NCBI RefSeq assembly: GCF_016758195.1
Contig: NZ_QYAC01000001.1
Span: forward strand, 347,423-411,422
Length of the DNA: 64,000 nucleotides
Direction: 5' to 3'
Origin: Leucobacter chromiireducens subsp. solipictus
GTDB lineage: Bacteria; Actinomycetota; Actinomycetes; Actinomycetales; Microbacteriaceae
How positions within the stretch are numbered: position 1 is the first letter of the stretch; each line of letters starts with the position of its first letter. Below are positions 8,411 to 16,649 of this stretch, piece by piece. A program made the translations under genes and the position numbers. Below the pieces are notes generated by a model that worked only from the letters and a program-made list of their open reading frames with translations, was not told the origin of the DNA and ran no database searches.

Positions 8411-9456
8411 AGTCCACTCACCTTCGTTCGGCGCGCAAGCGCCACGAGCACGGGGGCACCGATCAGGGCGGTAACAATCCCGAGCTGCAGTTCCTGCGGT
8501 GCGATGATCACGCGCCCAACCACGTCGGCCACGGTCACCAGCAACGGTGCCACCACCACCGTGAACCCGAGGATCCACCGCTGATCCGGACCCACGAACC
8601 AGCGACAGATATGGGGCACCATGAGCCCAACAAAGCCAATCGGACCCGCCGCCGCGGTGGCGGCACCGGCGAGCACCGTGACGGCCACGATCACGAGCAC
8701 GCGCGTCCGGAAGATCCGCGCGCCCAAAGATCCGGCAAGCGCATCACCCAGAGCAACAATGTTGAGCGCGGGGGCGAGCGCAAGCGCAAGCACTGTTGCC
8801 GCGAGAATCCAGGGCGTCACGCCACCAACGATCTCCCACCCACGTCCCGAGAGCGTGCCCGCACCCCAGTCACGCATCTGGTCGAATGCTCTGGGGTGCA
8901 GCAGCGTGATGCCGGACGTGATTCCGCCGAGGAGCGCAGCGACGGCAACGCCAACGATGGTGAGCTGTACCGGGGAGACGCTCCCCCGCCCGACGCTGCC
9001 GAGCGCGTACACGATGACGGTCACCACCCCGGCTCCCAGGAACGCGAACCAGACGTACCCACTGACTGATGTGACACCCCAGAAGGCTACGGCGAGCGTG
9101 ACCGCGAAGGCAGCGCCGGCGTTTACTCCCAGGATGCCCGGGTCGGCGAGTGGGTTCCGGGTAAACGCCTGAATCAGCGCGCCGGACACCCCCAACGCGA
9201 TCCCCACGACGACGCCGAGGAACATGCGCGGCAGCCGGGTCTCGCGCACGATAAACGCATCGCTGTCGTCACGCCCACCCCACAGCGCGTCCGTGACCAC
9301 CTCCGGCGGAATCGGCTTGGCCCCGAGCGCCACGCTCACCGCACATGCAAGCAGCAGGGCGACGAGCGCGGCAATCAGCCAGACGATGCGCCGTCTGCGG
9401 GTACGAGCGAGGAGTCGACGGGGCGGGGTGCCGGGGGCGGCACTCCGCGCAAGCAT
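8407..9456 (-). CDS. FecCD-family iron-siderophore ABC transporter permease (first)
   Basis: A 349-residue permease of the BtuC/FecCD family, paired with the next gene to form the membrane channel. Visible marks are a basic N-terminus, a first helix at about 29-50, the motif RLPRMFLGVVVG, the family segment AFTRNPLADPGILGVNAGA, and the helix pair around GFVGLMVPHICR, which in this family contacts the ATPase. Its ATG shares one base with the stop of the siderophore-interacting gene (TGATG), so the genes are translationally coupled. No ATPase gene is present in the operon. Confidence 0.93.
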   Translation of the reverse strand: MLARSAAPGTPPRRLLARTRRRRIVWLIAALVALLLACAVSVALGAKPIPPEVVTDALWGGRDDSDAFIVRETRLPRMFLGVVVGIALGVSGALIQAFTRNPLADPGILGVNAGAAFAVTLAVAFWGVTSVSGYVWFAFLGAGVVTVIVYALGSVGRGSVSPVQLTIVGVAVAALLGGITSGITLLHPRAFDQMRDWGAGTLSGRGWEIVGGVTPWILAATVLALALAPALNIVALGDALAGSLGARIFRTRVLVIVAVTVLAGAATAAAGPIGFVGLMVPHICRWFVGPDQRWILGFTVVVAPLLVTVADVVGRVIIAPQELQLGIVTALIGAPVLVALARRTKVSGL

Positions 9457-10253
9457 CAGCCGACGTCGGCAGACATATTGCCGGTACGGTCCTGCGTCCA
9501 GTAGCCAATGGCATGGTGCCGATCACGCGCAAGCCCGAGGCGGCTTCGCAGATCGCGCCGGATCGAGCGACTGGTCGCGGCCTCGCATGCCACCCAGGCA
9601 TACCAGGGCACCCCGGGGTCCGTCACCCGCGCCACCTCCGCGGCAAGGGCGCTGGGGCGATACCCGTTGCCGGTGCCCACCTTCCAGATCAGCTCGACGT
9701 CGCCCCGCGTCTCGAACTCCTGAATATCGGCCTCGCTGGGCACCTCCGCGATGGCCAGCGCCCGCGCCCCCGCCGGCAATTGCTCGATGATCCGACCGAG
9801 CCCGGGTACTCCGGTCGCGTCCGCAACCAGGAGTTGGAAGTCGGCGTCCGCGGGGGCCGCGTAGTACGAGGACGGTTCGTCACGCGTTCCGGCACCAAAG
9901 ATCCCGATCACGTGCCCGGGTTCGGCCCGCTCCGCCCACGCCGAGGCAAGCCCGCCGTCATGCACGACAAAGTCGATATCGAGGAACCGACCGCCCTCGT
10001 GAACGCTCCGGACCGTATAGTGCCGCCAGGGCGGTTCCTCCCCGGTCCAGCCGCGCCCGTACTCGGGGAGGTTGAACACTTCAATGGCAGCGCGGGTCTC
10101 CCCGGGTGCCGGCAACGCGATGTCCACCCGCTCGTCTCCGCGCCCGTGCACTGGCCAGCGCCAATCTCCGTCAGCCTCGAATCGGATCCGCAGCATGTTC
10201 GGGGTGACGCGCCGTGTGGCGACGACCCGGGCGGGCGCGCAAGGAATCGCCAT
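9456..10253 (-). CDS. Siderophore-interacting protein (FAD/NADPH ferric-siderophore reductase)
   Basis: This 265-residue SIP-family protein is predicted to reduce ferric siderophore in the cytoplasm and free the iron. It begins MAIPCAPARVV, runs through an FAD-binding barrel (the usual RxYT motif appears as WRHYTVRS near residue 90), then a segment with HDGGLASAWAERAEPG, and ends with a C-terminal NAD(P)-binding half containing YAWVACEAATSRSIRRDLR, a family hallmark. The start at 10253 lies 4 nt after the stop of the binding-protein gene. A longer upstream frame exists only because it overlaps that gene. Confidence 0.92.
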   Translation of the reverse strand: MAIPCAPARVVATRRVTPNMLRIRFEADGDWRWPVHGRGDERVDIALPAPGETRAAIEVFNLPEYGRGWTGEEPPWRHYTVRSVHEGGRFLDIDFVVHDGGLASAWAERAEPGHVIGIFGAGTRDEPSSYYAAPADADFQLLVADATGVPGLGRIIEQLPAGARALAIAEVPSEADIQEFETRGDVELIWKVGTGNGYRPSALAAEVARVTDPGVPWYAWVACEAATSRSIRRDLRSRLGLARDRHHAIGYWTQDRTGNMSADVG

Positions 10254-10257
10254 CGGC

Positions 10258-11241
10258 TCAGCCCTCCGTAACCTGGTCGAGCACCGACGTGATGGCGTCG
10301 AGTGAGTCCAGCCCCCAGAGGAACGACGACGTGGCGGGGGCGTCGAAGCCGGAGAACACATTGCCGGTCCGCACCGCTGGGAGCGACTCCCAGACACGGT
10401 TCCCCGTGAGTCGCTGCAGCTGATCGGGTTCGAGCACCACAATAAACCCGGCGTTGTCGAGCTTCTCCAACTGCTCGTCCGAGATCCACGCCCACTCGTC
10501 GCTCGTCTTCGCCTCTCCGTCCGTCGGAGTGCGGAACGTGGCGTCGATGTCCACCCAACTCGGCGTTGGCCAGCCGCCCGGAGCGTAACTGGCCCAGGTC
10601 GCGTCGTTCGTATTCAGCGACACGATCGCGAGGGGCTGCGCGTCGAGGAGTTCCCGGTACTCCGCACTGATCTCGGCGGCACGTTCCTCGTACTGCCGCT
10701 GTTGCGTCTCGGCCTGCTCCCGCTCGTTCGCGGCATCGGCGATGCTGAGCGCGCGCTCGGACCACGATCCGGTGAGGTCGACATGGAACAGCGGGGCGAT
10801 CGCGGCGAGGCGATCGAGCGTCTCCGGTTCGGGGAATGCGGCGTCCACGATGATCAGGTCAGGGTCGAGATCGAGCACCTTCTCGACGTTGATCTCGGCG
10901 TAGGTACTGACCTGCTCGACCCCCGCGAGGGCGTCAATGTAGCGTTCCGGACGGCTGCCCGGCTCTTCAATTCCCTGCATGACGCCCACCGGGGTGACAC
11001 CCACGTCGACGAGCACACTCGACGAGAAGAAGTCGGTCGCGACAATGCGTTGCGGATCGACGGGGATTTCGGCCTCGCCGAGCGCGTCGGCCACGATCCG
11101 GGTCTCTCCGGGCTGCGGGCCGGCCGTCGAGGGTGCGCAGGCGGACAGCCCGGTTCCCACCAGCAGGACAGCGACAAGGGCCCCGGCGTAGCGAATCGCC
11201 CGGTGCCGGTGCGGCCGAAAAACAAGACGGGAGGACTGCAC
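10258..11241 (-). CDS. Iron-siderophore ABC transporter substrate-binding lipoprotein
   Basis: A 327-residue FecB/FepB-like lipoprotein that would capture ferric siderophore outside the membrane. The signal peptide ends in a lipobox (LSAC, cysteine near residue 34). The binding domain starts with the typical IPVDPQRIVATDF and has DPDLIIVDAAF in the first lobe. The start codon is GTG at 11241, with AAAGGGG upstream. It is the first gene of the four-gene uptake operon and lies behind the iron-box promoter at 11272-11299. Confidence 0.93.
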   Translation of the reverse strand: MQSSRLVFRPHRHRAIRYAGALVAVLLVGTGLSACAPSTAGPQPGETRIVADALGEAEIPVDPQRIVATDFFSSSVLVDVGVTPVGVMQGIEEPGSRPERYIDALAGVEQVSTYAEINVEKVLDLDPDLIIVDAAFPEPETLDRLAAIAPLFHVDLTGSWSERALSIADAANEREQAETQQRQYEERAAEISAEYRELLDAQPLAIVSLNTNDATWASYAPGGWPTPSWVDIDATFRTPTDGEAKTSDEWAWISDEQLEKLDNAGFIVVLEPDQLQRLTGNRVWESLPAVRTGNVFSGFDAPATSSFLWGLDSLDAITSVLDQVTEG

Positions 11242-11271
11242 AGTACCCCTTTCGGGTTGATGAGATGTGGC

Positions 11272-11299
11272 TTAGGTGCGCCTTACTTTCATCAGATTA
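11272..11299 (-). promoter_or_regulatory. Iron-regulated promoter: TAATCT -10 box and DtxR/IdeR-like site
   Basis: On the minus strand a TAATCT -10 box (11299-11294) is followed by GAAAGTAAGGCGCACCTAA (11290-11272). Against the DtxR/IdeR consensus TTAGGTTAGGCTAACCTAA this matches 13 of 19, with the AGGC core and ACCTAA intact. The site covers the expected transcription start, a position suited to repression by an iron-loaded DtxR-type regulator. Confidence 0.6.
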
Positions 11300-11317
11300 G
11301 CGGAGTCGTGTGCCGCA

Positions 11318-12142
11318 TTATGTCCCACTCGTACTGCTTTTCGCCACGCGCTCGGGCGTCGATTCCCGCACCGGCCGTTCCGCGAAGTGAGCCGCAGGGG
11401 TGCTCCCCATGACCGCACGGAAGTGCTCGATGAACGTGCTCGGGTTGGCGTAGCCCACACGCCGAGCCGTCGCGGCGACCGTGTGCCCCGAGCCCAGCAG
11501 CACAATCGACGCGCGCACCCGCGCTCGGATCCGCCATTGCGTCAGGCTAAGGCCGGTCTCCGCGGCGAACGCCCGGGAGAGCTCTCGCGGGCTCGTCCCC
11601 GCACGCGCGGCCCACTCCGCGGTGGTGTCGGCGGCGGCCGGCGCCGCGACAATGCGCTCAGCGATACGCGACAACCGAGGACTCATCGGCATCCGCAGGT
11701 CGACGTGCGGCGCGGGGCTCGGCCTGAGGAGATCGAGCACCAGTTCCTGGAGCCGCAGCCGCGATTCGCGCGGCAACGGAGTGCTCGCGTTCAGGAGCAG
11801 GAGCTCTCGAATGGCGGGCAGAAGCTCGACCGCGGTCGGCACCGGAGGCAAGTGGGGCGCGGCACCCGGTGCCACGAATGTGGCCTGCAGGATCGTGTCC
11901 GCGGACACCTCGATCGTGTGCGGCACGCCGGCCGGCACCCATACCGCCCGCTGCTGCGGCACCGTCCACACCGCGTCGCCGGCGTGCACCCGCATCACAC
12001 CGACCGTCGACCACACGAGTTCGTCCTGCCGATGCATCTCGGACGCCCAAGGCCGCATGGTGTGCGTCGTGTGGCTCACCGTGGTGAGCAAGAACCCCCG
12101 AATGCGACGCTGTGCGGCGGGGGTCACCGGGGCGGACATCAT
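11318..12142 (-). CDS. AraC-family regulator with N-terminal cupin
   Basis: The protein is about 274 residues. An N-terminal cupin-like sensor (GVMRVHAGDAVWTVPQQRAVWVPAGVPHTI) is followed by a C-terminal AraC DNA-binding domain with two helix-turn-helix units (TTAEWAARAGTSPRELSRAF and the later VAATARRVGYANPSTFIEHF). The start at 12142 (two adjacent ATGs, 12142 and 12139) is preferred over the longer frame because it fits the fold, but no clear ribosome binding site supports it. It lies just upstream of, and in line with, the iron-uptake operon, so control of that operon is plausible. Homologues of this layout often sense siderophore or iron status. This role is inference. Confidence 0.8.
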   Translation of the reverse strand: MMSAPVTPAAQRRIRGFLLTTVSHTTHTMRPWASEMHRQDELVWSTVGVMRVHAGDAVWTVPQQRAVWVPAGVPHTIEVSADTILQATFVAPGAAPHLPPVPTAVELLPAIRELLLLNASTPLPRESRLRLQELVLDLLRPSPAPHVDLRMPMSPRLSRIAERIVAAPAAADTTAEWAARAGTSPRELSRAFAAETGLSLTQWRIRARVRASIVLLGSGHTVAATARRVGYANPSTFIEHFRAVMGSTPAAHFAERPVRESTPERVAKSSTSGT

Positions 12143-12237
12143 CAGACCAGCGTAGCGATCCGGGCGCGACCACGCGGGTCGCGGCGAGCACTCAATCCTG
12201 ATTCGGCTCACGCACTCCCCGCACTACAGTGGGGTGC

Positions 12238-13365
12238 ATGATCCGCACCCTCGCCATCGAGAACTACCGCTCGCTGCAGGAGGTCACGCTCGAGCTCGGC
12301 CAGCTCACCGTTGTGACCGGGGCGAACGGGAGCGGAAAGTCGAATGTGTATCGTGCGCTCCGCCTCCTCTCCGATATCGTGCGCGACGGGGCGCTCGGCT
12401 CGCTCGCCGCGGAGGGCGGGATGCACAGCGCGCTCTACGCGGGCAAGCGGGATGCGTCACGGCCTGTGGCGCTGCGACTCGGCTTCGCCACCGATGACTT
12501 CTCCTACGCGATCGATCTGGGACTGCCCCAGCTCCCGGCGTTCACTATCCCGGGAACGGCACGACTCCTCGACCCCGAGGTCAAGACCGAGGCCGTCTGG
12601 CACGGCCCGGTCCTGCGTCCCGCGGCACTCCTCGCCGAGCGGCGCTCGCTTGCGGTACGACTCCGCGATTCCGGCGGTGTACTCGCACTCAGCGATTGGC
12701 GGGTTCGGGAGGCCGAGTCCATGCTCGCGACGCTCTCCTCCCCCGCCGAGACCCCGGAGCTCTTCGCGCTGCGGGAGTCGGCGCGGCGGTGGCGCTTCAT
12801 CGATCACCTCCGCACCGATGCGGACGCGCCGGCCCGGCGCGCGGGACCGGTGAGTTTCACTCCGGTGCTCGACCCCTCGGGGGCGAACTTCACCGGCGCA
12901 GTCGCCACCGTACTGGGCGTCGGCGACGGCGACCGCCTGCAGCGTGCGGTCGCCGACGCTTTCGCGGGGTCACAGGTCGTCCTCGATGGCGACCATCACG
13001 GTGTCGCACAGGTCTGCCTCACACAGCCTGGCCTCGAACGCCGTGTGAGCGCCGCGGAACTCTCCGATGGCACCCTCCGGTTTCTCCTGCTCGCGACCGC
13101 GCTCCTCAGCCCGCGCCCGCCCGAGCTCCTCGTCTTGAACGAGCCTGAGGGCAGCCTGCATCCCAGCTTGCTCCCCGCGCTCGCCACGCTCATCGCAGAT
13201 GCCGCGCAGCACACGCAGGTGATCGTTGTGACCCACGCCGAACCCCTCGTTCGCGCGCTCGCGCCCGAGGCTCGGCTGATCGAGCTGGAGAAAACGGCCG
13301 GCGCCACCTCCGTGCGCGGCCAGCTCCGGTTCGAGGGTCCGCACTGGAGCTGGCCGAAGCGGTAA
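12238..13365 (+). CDS. AAA/ABC-type ATPase of the RecF/OLD-like group
   Basis: This 375-residue ATPase starts MIRTLAIENYRSL, the usual opening of RecF/SMC-like proteins. It has Walker A GANGSGKSN (about 31-39), a signature-like ELSDGTLRFLLL, Walker B LLVLNEPEGSLHP and an H-loop VVTHA. No TOPRIM nuclease or long coiled coil is present, so it is the small stand-alone type. The start codon lies 7 nt after a TACAGT -10 box, which suggests a leaderless transcript. Its neighbours give no partner: an AraC gene is divergent and the next gene is convergent. Such single ATPases occur in phage defence and in housekeeping, and the role here is not decided. Confidence 0.85.
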   Translation: MIRTLAIENYRSLQEVTLELGQLTVVTGANGSGKSNVYRALRLLSDIVRDGALGSLAAEGGMHSALYAGKRDASRPVALRLGFATDDFSYAIDLGLPQLPAFTIPGTARLLDPEVKTEAVWHGPVLRPAALLAERRSLAVRLRDSGGVLALSDWRVREAESMLATLSSPAETPELFALRESARRWRFIDHLRTDADAPARRAGPVSFTPVLDPSGANFTGAVATVLGVGDGDRLQRAVADAFAGSQVVLDGDHHGVAQVCLTQPGLERRVSAAELSDGTLRFLLLATALLSPRPPELLVLNEPEGSLHPSLLPALATLIADAAQHTQVIVVTHAEPLVRALAPEARLIELEKTAGATSVRGQLRFEGPHWSWPKR

Positions 13366-13396
13366 CCAGACGCGCTCGACCCGTCGCACGCGCACC

Positions 13397-13469
13397 CGAA
13401 ACGACCCTCAACGCACGAAACGACCCCGTCATCACAGGAAATCCTGCAATGACGGGGTCGTCCTGAGGG
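13397..13469. repeat. Nested three-stem palindrome between convergent genes
   Basis: Three stems fit inside one another: CCCTCA/TGAGGG (13405-13410, 13464-13469), ACGACCCCGTCAT and its perfect complement (13420-13432, 13449-13461), and CAGGA/TCCTG (13435-13439, 13442-13446). The left outer arm repeats the inner arm's start (GAAACGACCC twice). It lies between the ATPase (plus) and UPF0182 (minus) genes and can end transcription both ways. The element at 54322-54410 has the same design. Confidence 0.7.
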
Positions 13470-13492
13470 GAAGTGGTCAGCTCGTGCTGCGC

Positions 13493-13523
13493 GGGCACGG
13501 GCGGCGTTGCGCCGCCCGTGCCC
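13493..13523 (-). terminator. Terminator of the UPF0182 gene
   Basis: A perfect 13-bp stem (GGGCACGGGCGGC) with a GTTGC loop begins 7 nt after the stop codon at 13530. Confidence 0.75.
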
Positions 13524-13529
13524 GGCACC

Positions 13530-16500
13530 TTAACTCCCCTGCAGCGCGTTCTCGAGCGCGTCGCGCAGCTTCTCGTCGGCCTCACCGTAGGCCGTCCAGT
13601 CGCCCGCCTTCATGGCCGCGTCGCGGTCCTTGATGGCCTGCTGCATCTCCTGCAGCACGGCGTCCATCGAATCGCTCGATCCGCCGGAGCTGCCACCGCT
13701 CGTGCCCGTATCTTCATCGGAGGGCGGCGTCGCCCCATCCCCCGGCGTGACCGGCACCCCGCCATCCCCAGCGTTTGCGCCCGAGCTGCCCCCGAAGAGT
13801 TCGTCGAGTGCAGCGTCGAGGGTGTCCTCGAAGGCGATGTCGTCACCGAAGGAGACGAGCACCTTCTGCAGGATCGGGAAGCTCGTTCCCGAGGAGGCCT
13901 GGACATACACGGGCTGCACGTAGAGCAGACCGCCACCGACCGGGAGCGTCAGCAGGTTTCCGCTGATGACCTTACTCTCGCCCTGGCGCAGGATGTTCAG
14001 CAGGTTCGACACCTTCGAGTCGGTCGTGAAGCTGTTCTGCACCTGGCCGGGGCCGGGGATCGAGTTGCTCTTCGGCAGCGTCAGCAGTTTCAGCGTGCCG
14101 TAGTCCTCCGAGATCGTCCCGTCCTTCGATCCGGCGTTCGAGTTGGCGGCGAGGTATCCGGTGAGGATGTCTCGCTGTCCTTCCCCGCGCGCGTCCGGGA
14201 TGTAGGTCGAGTAGATCGAGAAGTTCGGGTCGGCGTCAGCACCCGCGGCGAGCGTCAGGTAGTACGGCGGCTGGGCGAGCTTCTGGGCGTCCGCGGCGGC
14301 GCTTGCCACCGGGTCGTTCGGCGTGCGCCAGCGATCCTCTGCCGAGTAGAACGCGTCAGGATCGGTCACGTGGTATTCGCCGAGCACCGAACGCTGCACC
14401 TTAAACAGGTCGCTCGGGTAGCGCACGTGGCTCAGCAGGCCACCGCTCATCTCCGAGACCGGCTTCAGCGTGTCCGGGAAGATCTTGCCCCAGGACTGGA
14501 GCAGCGGGTCTTCGGTGTCCCACGCGTACAGCGATACCTTGCCGTCGTAGGCGTCGACGGTGGCCTTCACCGAGTTCCGGATGTAGTTGACGGGCTTCGG
14601 CATCGGGTCACGCGTCTTGTTCGCCGAATCGACCGTGAGCTCGTTCATGTCCTTGACCTCGGAGTACGGGTAGTCCGCCGAGGTGGTGTAGCCGTCGACG
14701 ATCCACACGATACGGCCGTCCACCACGGAGGCGTACGGGGCCTTGTCGAGGGTCAGGTACGGCGCGACCTTCTGGACACGCTCGACGGGGTCGCGGTCAT
14801 ACAAGATCTGCGAACCATCGACCACGGCGCCCGAGAGCAGCACCTCCATGTCCTGGAACTTCAGGGCGTAGATCAGCTTCGTGAAGATGTTGTTGAGCTC
14901 CGGGCCACCGTCGCCCTTGAACGTCGTCATGTTCTGGCGCCCGGACTCCGTCTCCTCCTCGGCGCTCGGCGCTTCCTCGGCGGGCTCCTCAGCAGGCGCC
15001 TCGGCCTCGACCTCGGCCTCGACCTCGGGGTCGGCGGGCTGCGGGTCCTCGGCGGTGGCCTCGGCGCTACTCTCGCCGTCGGCCGGGAAGTCCAGCTCGA
15101 TCGACTTCTTCCGCTCGCCGCCCACGATCGAGTACTCGGGCGAGTTCTGACCGAAGTAGACGCGGGGCTCGAACTCGCCGAGCTTGCCGCTCGTCGGGAT
15201 GCCGTTCTCGAGGAACACGGGCTCGCCGCCGGGCGAGCGCTGGTTGCCGAAAGCGGCGACGAGACCGTAGCCGTGCGTGTACACGAGCGTCCGGTTGTAC
15301 CAGCCGGTCTGATCCTCGATGTTGATGTCGCGCACCGCACTCACGGTGTCTTCGACCTGGCCGTCGATCTCGTAGCGGTCAACGCTCAGCGAGGTCGGGA
15401 ACTGGTAGTACTGCCGGATCTGCTCGAGCTGCGAGAAGGTCGGCGATACGACCTCGGGGTCGATGATGCGGATGTTCGCGGTCGCCAGCGCGTCGTCGCG
15501 GAGCGCACCGGGCTCCGCGTCGGTCACGGCGTCGTAGCGCTCGACCTCGACGTCGTCCAAGCCGTAGGCCACCCGGGTCGCGTCGATGTTGCGCTGAATG
15601 TATTCGGACTCCAGGCTCTTCTCATCGGGGCGCACCTGGAACTGCTGGATCGCCCACGGGTAGCCGACGCCGAGCACGATGCTGGAGACGAGGAACAGCG
15701 CGGTGCCCACCACGGGAAGCCGCCACTTGCCGGTGAAGGCGGTGACGAGGAACAGGATTGCGACGATGATCGCGATGCCCGCGAGGATCTGCTTGCCCGG
15801 AATCACCGCGTGCACGTCCTGGAACATGGCACCGGTGCGGAGCCCCGCGCTGCTCGTGAGCGCGCGGTACTGGTCGAGCCAGAGGCTCACGGCCTGGAGC
15901 AGCAGGTACACCGTGGCGAGCACAGCGGCCTGGATCCGCGTCGCCTTCGAGACGCGCACGTCGCGACCCGAGAACGCGATCCCCCCGTACAGGTAGCTCG
16001 TGGCCACGCCGGCAATCAGCGAGATCAGGGCGACCGCGGACGCAAAACCGACGGCGCCCTGGAATACCGGGAGATCAAACAGGAAGAACGAGACGTCGAA
16101 GCCGAACTGCGGGTCCTTCTCTCCCGTTGGTGAGCTGTTCAGCCAGAGCAGGATGCTCTGCCACTGGGCCGCGGCGGTCACACCGGCGAACAGGCCGATC
16201 ACCGCGGGCAGGCCCCACTTCACGAGGCGCCGCAGCGGCTCGAAAAGCTCCTGGTACCGGTCGAGCTGCGCGGTCAGCCGGGCATACACCGGGCGTTTCC
16301 GGTAGGCGATGTCGATCGCGAAGAACAGCGGGACCGCCATCCCGAGGAAACCGATGACAAACATCACCGCCGCCGCGATCCACTGGGTCGTCAATACCGG
16401 GAGATAGCCGGTCTGCCGATACCACAGCACCTCCGCCGTCACCGCAGCGACTGCGAGGAAGCCAAGGATCAGGATCACCACCAACACGATTGTGGCGGCG

Positions 16501-16556
16501 AGCGGGGACATGCGGCGCTGACGGGCGGCCTGAGCTTCTGCGTTCTGGTCGGTCAC
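13530..16556 (-). CDS. UPF0182 (COG1615) large membrane protein
   Basis: A 1008-residue protein of the UPF0182 family, known from actinobacteria and cyanobacteria but without an assigned function. About seven membrane helices lie in residues 20-330, followed by a large domain expected outside the cell. Family segments include YSEVKDMNELTVDS and the C-terminal LVSFGDDIAFEDTLDAAL. Two acidic low-complexity stretches stand out: an E/A/P-rich insertion around 490-530 and a G/S-rich linker around 935-965 before a final charged helix. The start codon is GTG at 16556, with AGGAAAG upstream. It lies next to a PDZ-S16 protease, the same neighbour as in mycobacteria (Rv3193c/Rv3194c, recalled from memory), which hints at shared envelope work. 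Confidence 0.92.
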   Translation of the reverse strand: MTDQNAEAQAARQRRMSPLAATIVLVVILILGFLAVAAVTAEVLWYRQTGYLPVLTTQWIAAAVMFVIGFLGMAVPLFFAIDIAYRKRPVYARLTAQLDRYQELFEPLRRLVKWGLPAVIGLFAGVTAAAQWQSILLWLNSSPTGEKDPQFGFDVSFFLFDLPVFQGAVGFASAVALISLIAGVATSYLYGGIAFSGRDVRVSKATRIQAAVLATVYLLLQAVSLWLDQYRALTSSAGLRTGAMFQDVHAVIPGKQILAGIAIIVAILFLVTAFTGKWRLPVVGTALFLVSSIVLGVGYPWAIQQFQVRPDEKSLESEYIQRNIDATRVAYGLDDVEVERYDAVTDAEPGALRDDALATANIRIIDPEVVSPTFSQLEQIRQYYQFPTSLSVDRYEIDGQVEDTVSAVRDINIEDQTGWYNRTLVYTHGYGLVAAFGNQRSPGGEPVFLENGIPTSGKLGEFEPRVYFGQNSPEYSIVGGERKKSIELDFPADGESSAEATAEDPQPADPEVEAEVEAEAPAEEPAEEAPSAEEETESGRQNMTTFKGDGGPELNNIFTKLIYALKFQDMEVLLSGAVVDGSQILYDRDPVERVQKVAPYLTLDKAPYASVVDGRIVWIVDGYTTSADYPYSEVKDMNELTVDSANKTRDPMPKPVNYIRNSVKATVDAYDGKVSLYAWDTEDPLLQSWGKIFPDTLKPVSEMSGGLLSHVRYPSDLFKVQRSVLGEYHVTDPDAFYSAEDRWRTPNDPVASAAADAQKLAQPPYYLTLAAGADADPNFSIYSTYIPDARGEGQRDILTGYLAANSNAGSKDGTISEDYGTLKLLTLPKSNSIPGPGQVQNSFTTDSKVSNLLNILRQGESKVISGNLLTLPVGGGLLYVQPVYVQASSGTSFPILQKVLVSFGDDIAFEDTLDAALDELFGGSSGANAGDGGVPVTPGDGATPPSDEDTGTSGGSSGGSSDSMDAVLQEMQQAIKDRDAAMKAGDWTAYGEADEKLRDALENALQGS

Positions 16557-16649
16557 GTCTCTGAGTACTTTCCTGTCGGTGTGACACCGGCTGCTGCCGG
16601 GCGGGTTCCGCCTCTCAGCCTATCGGTCCGCGCTGACAATCCTCCGGGT

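Noticed and set aside
13473-16133. An 886-residue plus-strand frame
   Set aside because: It is the antisense of the UPF0182 gene, a GC-driven artefact.
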